16,153 nucleotides of DNA from JAQBGV01 sp032128395. GTDB lineage: Bacteria; Planctomycetota; UBA8108; UBA1146. The position numbers were made by a program, and so were the translations under genes. The stretch spans positions 1 through 16,153 of the forward strand of contig JAQBGV010000168.1 in the NCBI GenBank assembly GCA_032128395.1, read 5' to 3'. The first letter of the stretch is position 1. Every line of letters starts with the position of its first letter. A model generated the notes under the pieces. The model was not told where the DNA came from, searched no databases, and saw only the letters and a list, made by a program, of their open reading frames with translations. Shown one piece after another: positions 13,373 through 16,153 of the stretch.

Positions 13373-14416
13373 CAGTTTCAAGTCGTACTCGATCTCGTCC
13401 CGGATCGGACGTCCGAGTTCATCGTGAGTCGGGATGGTCGGTCGGATCTTCCGTGCCTCTGCTACCGCCCCTTCGTGCACGGCGACCATTCGGAAGCCGC
13501 AGGCGAGATAGAAACGCTGCGCGATCTCGTTGTTGTCGGTGGTGACGAGCCAGACTGCGCGGGCTCCGGTCCGGTCGCCGTGCTCCGCGACCTCGGCGAT
13601 GAGACGACGCCCGATGCCCCGGCGAGCGACGTCGACCGCGAGCGCGACGAGCTCGAGTCTCTCCCCATCCGGTCGGTAAAGGGCGAGGCCGAGAAGTCGT
13701 CCTTCATCGCGGCAGACGATTCCCTCGAGCGACCCCGCTGGGTGCACTCGCCCGCAAGAGACGAGGGTCGTCGACGGGAAGTGTTCCTGGAGGAATTCGT
13801 CGACGTCCGCGCGATCGAAATCGCCGAGGGTGCGCACCTCGAGGGGTCGGGGGAGCGGGAGAGGCGCCGGGAGCGCGACCGCGAGATCGATCCAGTATCC
13901 AAGCGTCGGGCGGCCCCCCACCGGAGCCAAACCTCGATCGATGAGGGCCCCTCCGTTCTTCTCGATCACCCGACGCGAGCCAGGATTGTCGGAGTCGCAG
14001 GTGATCAGCACTCGCTCGAGGGAAGCCGACCGGGCCTCGCGGAGCGTCTCGTAGAGGACCCGCGTGCCAAAGCCTCGACTGCGCTCCGAGGGGCGAACGT
14101 CGTAACCGATGTTCCCGCCCAACCGCTTCAGCTCTTCGGTCAACTCGAGGCGGAGCCGACTCGCCGCGACCAATTCACCGTCGCAGAAGAGCCAGTAGTA
14201 ACGACCGGGGACTCCCCCGATGAGGAGCTGAGCGGGGTCGGCACTCCGAGCGGTCCGGGCTCGGTACGCGCTGAAATCGTCGAGCGCAGCCGCGTACCGG
14301 TGGTCGCCGGCGGCGGCGTACTCCCGGGCGAATCGGCGGAAGGCCCGCTCGTCCTCGGGGAGGAGCGCGCGGAGATCGATGCGGCTCCCGTCGCCGTGGA
14401 AATCGGATCCGGCCAT
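13370..14416 (-). CDS. Protein with two fused GNAT N-acetyltransferase domains
   Basis: A 348-residue cytoplasmic protein. Domain 1 (about 12-180) resembles the COG3981-type GNATs: GGNIGYDVRPSERSRGFGTR (100-119, with the acetyl-CoA-binding RGFGTR), VLITCDSDNPGSRRVIEKNG (136-155) and GYWIDL. Domain 2 (about 192-348) has its own acetyl-CoA loop RRGIGRRL (265-272), followed by VWLVTTDNNEIAQRFYLACGF (typical of GNAT motif B) and a C-terminal DEIEYDLKL. Both domains keep a complete binding loop, so both could be active. The substrates cannot be told from sequence. The ATG at 14416 has AGGAG and GGGGAG upstream at imperfect spacings. It is convergent with the AsmA-like gene and divergent from the glycosyltransferase gene. 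Codon use is like its neighbours. Confidence 0.88.
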   Translation of the reverse strand: MAGSDFHGDGSRIDLRALLPEDERAFRRFAREYAAAGDHRYAAALDDFSAYRARTARSADPAQLLIGGVPGRYYWLFCDGELVAASRLRLELTEELKRLGGNIGYDVRPSERSRGFGTRVLYETLREARSASLERVLITCDSDNPGSRRVIEKNGGALIDRGLAPVGGRPTLGYWIDLAVALPAPLPLPRPLEVRTLGDFDRADVDEFLQEHFPSTTLVSCGRVHPAGSLEGIVCRDEGRLLGLALYRPDGERLELVALAVDVARRGIGRRLIAEVAEHGDRTGARAVWLVTTDNNEIAQRFYLACGFRMVAVHEGAVAEARKIRPTIPTHDELGRPIRDEIEYDLKL

Positions 14417-14567
14417 CGCTCCCCTACTCCTGGCTTCCAGGGCGTCGCGTCGCTATCGTCCGCGATCGGTTCGGTCCCCATTATCCCGTGCGCGCGCGTT
14501 TCGGGAAGCACCCCCCCGGATCGTCCCTGAGCGCATCGTGATCTCGGACCGAGAAGTGGAAGGTCGC

Positions 14568-15791
14568 GTGGACGACCGCGAGCTGACGATCTGCGACATC
14601 ACTCAGGCGTTCGCCGAGACGAGCGGGGGCGTCAAGACCTACCTCCTCGCGAAACAGCGCTACCTCCTCGACGAGACCCCCCACCGTCCGGTGCTGATCG
14701 TCCCCGGCCCGGATGACCGCACCCGGAGAGTCGGTAGGGCGACGATCCACGAAGTCGCTGCACCGGAGATTCCCGGCTACGCGCCGTACCGGTTCATCTT
14801 GCGGCTCGAAAAAGTGTTGCGACTGCTCCGGCGGGAAGCACCCGATGTCATCGAGGTCGGGAGTCCGTACCTGCTCCCTTGGGCGGCCTTCCACCATCGC
14901 CGTCGTCACCCTGCTTGCGCGGTCGTCGGGTACTACCACTGCGACTTTCCGTCCACCTACGTCGAGACCACCCTTCGCGGCGGGAACCTCGCGCCCCTGG
15001 CCGGGATGTGCGTCCGGATCGCCGAGTGGTACGCCCGGCTGGTGCACCGCCGCTACCAGGTCACTCTGACCGGTTCCCCGGCGATGCGGGCCTGCCTCGA
15101 GCGGATAGGGATCGATCAAATCCGGATGGTCCCCCTCGGGGTCGACCTCGAGACCTTCCATCCCGAGCGGCGGGACCGCGGCGTGTGGCGGGAGTTCGGA
15201 CTCGACCCGGAGCGGCCGGTGCTCATCTACTCGGGACGACTCGCGGGCGAGAAGCGGGTGCATCTGCTCGTCGAGGCGCTCCGACTCACCGACCGGGAGG
15301 ATCTCCAGCTCGCGTTCGTCGGCGAGGGACCCGCGCGGTCAGAGTTGCTCCGGAAGGCCGCGATCGACCCGCGTCTCCACGTGCTCCCCTACCAGCCGGA
15401 TCCCCGCGCGCTCGCGCGGCTCCTCGCCTCCGCCGATCTCTATGTCACCGCCGGTCCCCACGAGACCTTTGGCCTGTCGGTGGTCGAGGCGCAGGCATGC
15501 GGACTCCCCGTGGTCGGTGTCCGGGCGGGGGCCCTGGTCGAGCGTGTCCCCCCGAGCGTCGGGCGTCTCGGTGAGGAGGACAGCGCGGAGGAATTCGCAC
15601 AGAACATCCGGACGATCACCTCGGAGGACCTTCCCGCGATCGGTGCTCGAGCGCGCCAGCTCGTCGTCGATAGTTTCTCGTGGAAAAAGACCTTCGAGAC
15701 GCTGCTCGGGGTCTACGAGGAGACTCTGGCATCGACGGAGGAGTCGGCTCGATCATCGAAGGAAATGCGCGTGGCGAACCGGGGAGAATGA
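14568..15791 (+). CDS. GT4-family glycosyltransferase
   Basis: A retaining GT-B enzyme of 407 residues. The N-terminal domain has the donor/acceptor loop ETSGGVKTYLLAKQ (17-30) and YYHCDFPSTYV (122-132), resembling the acceptor-side motif of lipid-glycosylating GT4 enzymes such as MgtA/PimB relatives. The C-terminal domain has IYSGRLAGEKRVHLLVEAL (220-238), FVGEGPARSEL (250-260), HVLPYQP and the E-x7-E motif HETFGLSVVEAQACGLPVVG (298-317, Glu299 and Glu307), which binds the nucleotide sugar. The sugar and acceptor are not determinable; an envelope glycolipid is a guess. Three GTG starts are possible (14538, 14556, 14568); I chose 14568 because GGAAGG lies four bases upstream and the protein then begins five residues before the first strand. 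Confidence 0.9.
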   Translation: MDDRELTICDITQAFAETSGGVKTYLLAKQRYLLDETPHRPVLIVPGPDDRTRRVGRATIHEVAAPEIPGYAPYRFILRLEKVLRLLRREAPDVIEVGSPYLLPWAAFHHRRRHPACAVVGYYHCDFPSTYVETTLRGGNLAPLAGMCVRIAEWYARLVHRRYQVTLTGSPAMRACLERIGIDQIRMVPLGVDLETFHPERRDRGVWREFGLDPERPVLIYSGRLAGEKRVHLLVEALRLTDREDLQLAFVGEGPARSELLRKAAIDPRLHVLPYQPDPRALARLLASADLYVTAGPHETFGLSVVEAQACGLPVVGVRAGALVERVPPSVGRLGEEDSAEEFAQNIRTITSEDLPAIGARARQLVVDSFSWKKTFETLLGVYEETLASTEESARSSKEMRVANRGE

Positions 15792-16006
15792 TCCTGTGGA
15801 GGAATACTCCGTCAAACTCTCTGCATCGGCCAAGCCATCATCTCTTCAGAGATACCGCTTTCCGACACCGTCACTCCGCACCGATTTCGTGCCGCGATCT
15901 CGCGGGTGAGTCTGGCGGGAGACACCTACACGAAAGCGGACACCGTCTACCGTGACGATGGGTCATGCCCGGTTCCGTTCGGGAGAATTGTGATGCCGCG
16001 AGCGGC
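15792..16006. other. Intergenic region between convergent genes
   Basis: There is no supported gene here. Two small hairpins are visible: atctct/agagat (15840-15853) and ccgcg/cgcgg with an atct loop (15892-15905). Neither is followed by a T-run, so I cannot assign a terminator to the glycosyltransferase gene. Short open frames that run through here from the end of the glycosyltransferase gene show no ribosome site or recognisable product. Confidence 0.5.
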
Positions 16007-16153
16007 TCACTCACCGGTGAGAGCGTCGAGCATCCCAGCCAGCGCCGATACGACGCGAGACATCTGGAGATAGTTGAGCTTCTCGGGGGTGTCCTCGGGA
16101 GTGTGGTAGTAGCGGTAGCGGAGGTAAGCGGTGTCGGTGACGGTCACCCCGGG
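16007..16153 (-). CDS. M28-family metallopeptidase, C-terminal 48 residues (partial, runs off right edge)
   Basis: The minus strand from 16153 reads without a stop to the TGA at 16009-16007. The segment VTDTAYLRYRYYHTPEDTPE (4-23 of the fragment) matches the end of M28 zinc aminopeptidases, where the His in YHTxxDT is the last zinc ligand, followed by the usual EKLNYLQMSRVV helix. The other four ligands (His, Asp, Glu and Glu, Asp) would lie outside the window. The protein ends with LDALTGE. Family membership is secure from this motif, but the specific enzyme (aminopeptidase, glutaminyl cyclase-like or other) and any signal peptide cannot be judged. Confidence 0.82.
   Translation of the reverse strand, partial: PGVTVTDTAYLRYRYYHTPEDTPEKLNYLQMSRVVSALAGMLDALTGE

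Noticed and set aside
13424..14530. Plus-strand open frame of 368 codons
   Set aside because: It is antisense to the double-GNAT gene, which has clear motifs. Its composition (Asp/Glu/Arg-rich, no domain) is that of a shadow frame.
15680..15955. Small plus-strand open frames crossing the end of the glycosyltransferase gene
   Set aside because: They start inside the glycosyltransferase gene in other frames, have no ribosome site and no recognisable product.
16010..16021. Perfect 12-bp palindrome ctcaccggtgag
   Set aside because: It lies inside the last codons of the peptidase gene (LTGE), has no loop or T-run, and is short enough to arise by chance in GC-rich DNA.

Overview
This is a GC-rich, densely coding bacterial chromosome segment made of housekeeping genes. 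It has no mobile elements, CRISPR arrays or tRNA/rRNA genes that I could find. The gene content (split coaC and coaB, an omega subunit of the 'EKVGG..LTSLMQKR' type, a BtpA-family protein, a long AsmA-like protein with internal repeats, frequent GTG/TTG starts and clear Shine-Dalgarno sites) suggests a diderm bacterium. It may be Planctomycetota or a neighbouring candidate phylum. That placement is inference from family resemblance, not a search.

Left arm, all on the minus strand and read right to left. tpiA (5285-4533) is followed by secG, yicC, gmk, rpoZ, coaC, coaB and the start of an ftsK/spoIIIE gene that leaves the window at base 1. Several junctions are 4-bp ATGA overlaps (yicC/gmk, coaC/coaB, coaB/ftsK), so this looks like one transcription unit for glycolysis, protein export, RNA turnover, GMP kinase, an RNA polymerase subunit, coenzyme A synthesis and chromosome segregation. 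The ftsK fragment holds the four-helix membrane domain and then a run of at least 52 residues that are Asp/Glu apart from one Tyr. At DNA level the window edge is an exact 18-bp tandem repeat.

Middle. The only gene-free stretch longer than 300 bases (5286-5606) contains nested inverted repeats that could fold into a hairpin of about 186 nt, and a candidate promoter for tpiA. Next come btpA and an unrecognised 113-residue gene (minus strand). A short divergent region (6796-6901) separates these from the plus-strand operon and carries two back-to-back candidate promoters that share their -10 bases.

Right arm, plus strand (6902-13334). A membrane-anchored coiled-coil protein is followed by a gamma-class carbonic anhydrase-like protein, tsaB (tRNA t6A synthesis), alr (alanine racemase, cell wall) and a 1099-residue AsmA/TamB-like protein. 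They are joined by GTGA/ATGA overlaps or a gap of only 13 bases. Convergent to this is a gene encoding two fused GNAT acetyltransferase domains (minus). It is divergent from a GT4-type glycosyltransferase (plus). The window ends in the C-terminal 48 residues of an M28-family metallopeptidase (minus).

No wholly new multi-gene system is evident. The best leads are the structured 5361-5546 region, the repeat architecture of the AsmA-like protein, the acidic FtsK linker, and two unrecognised small proteins at the divergent promoter.
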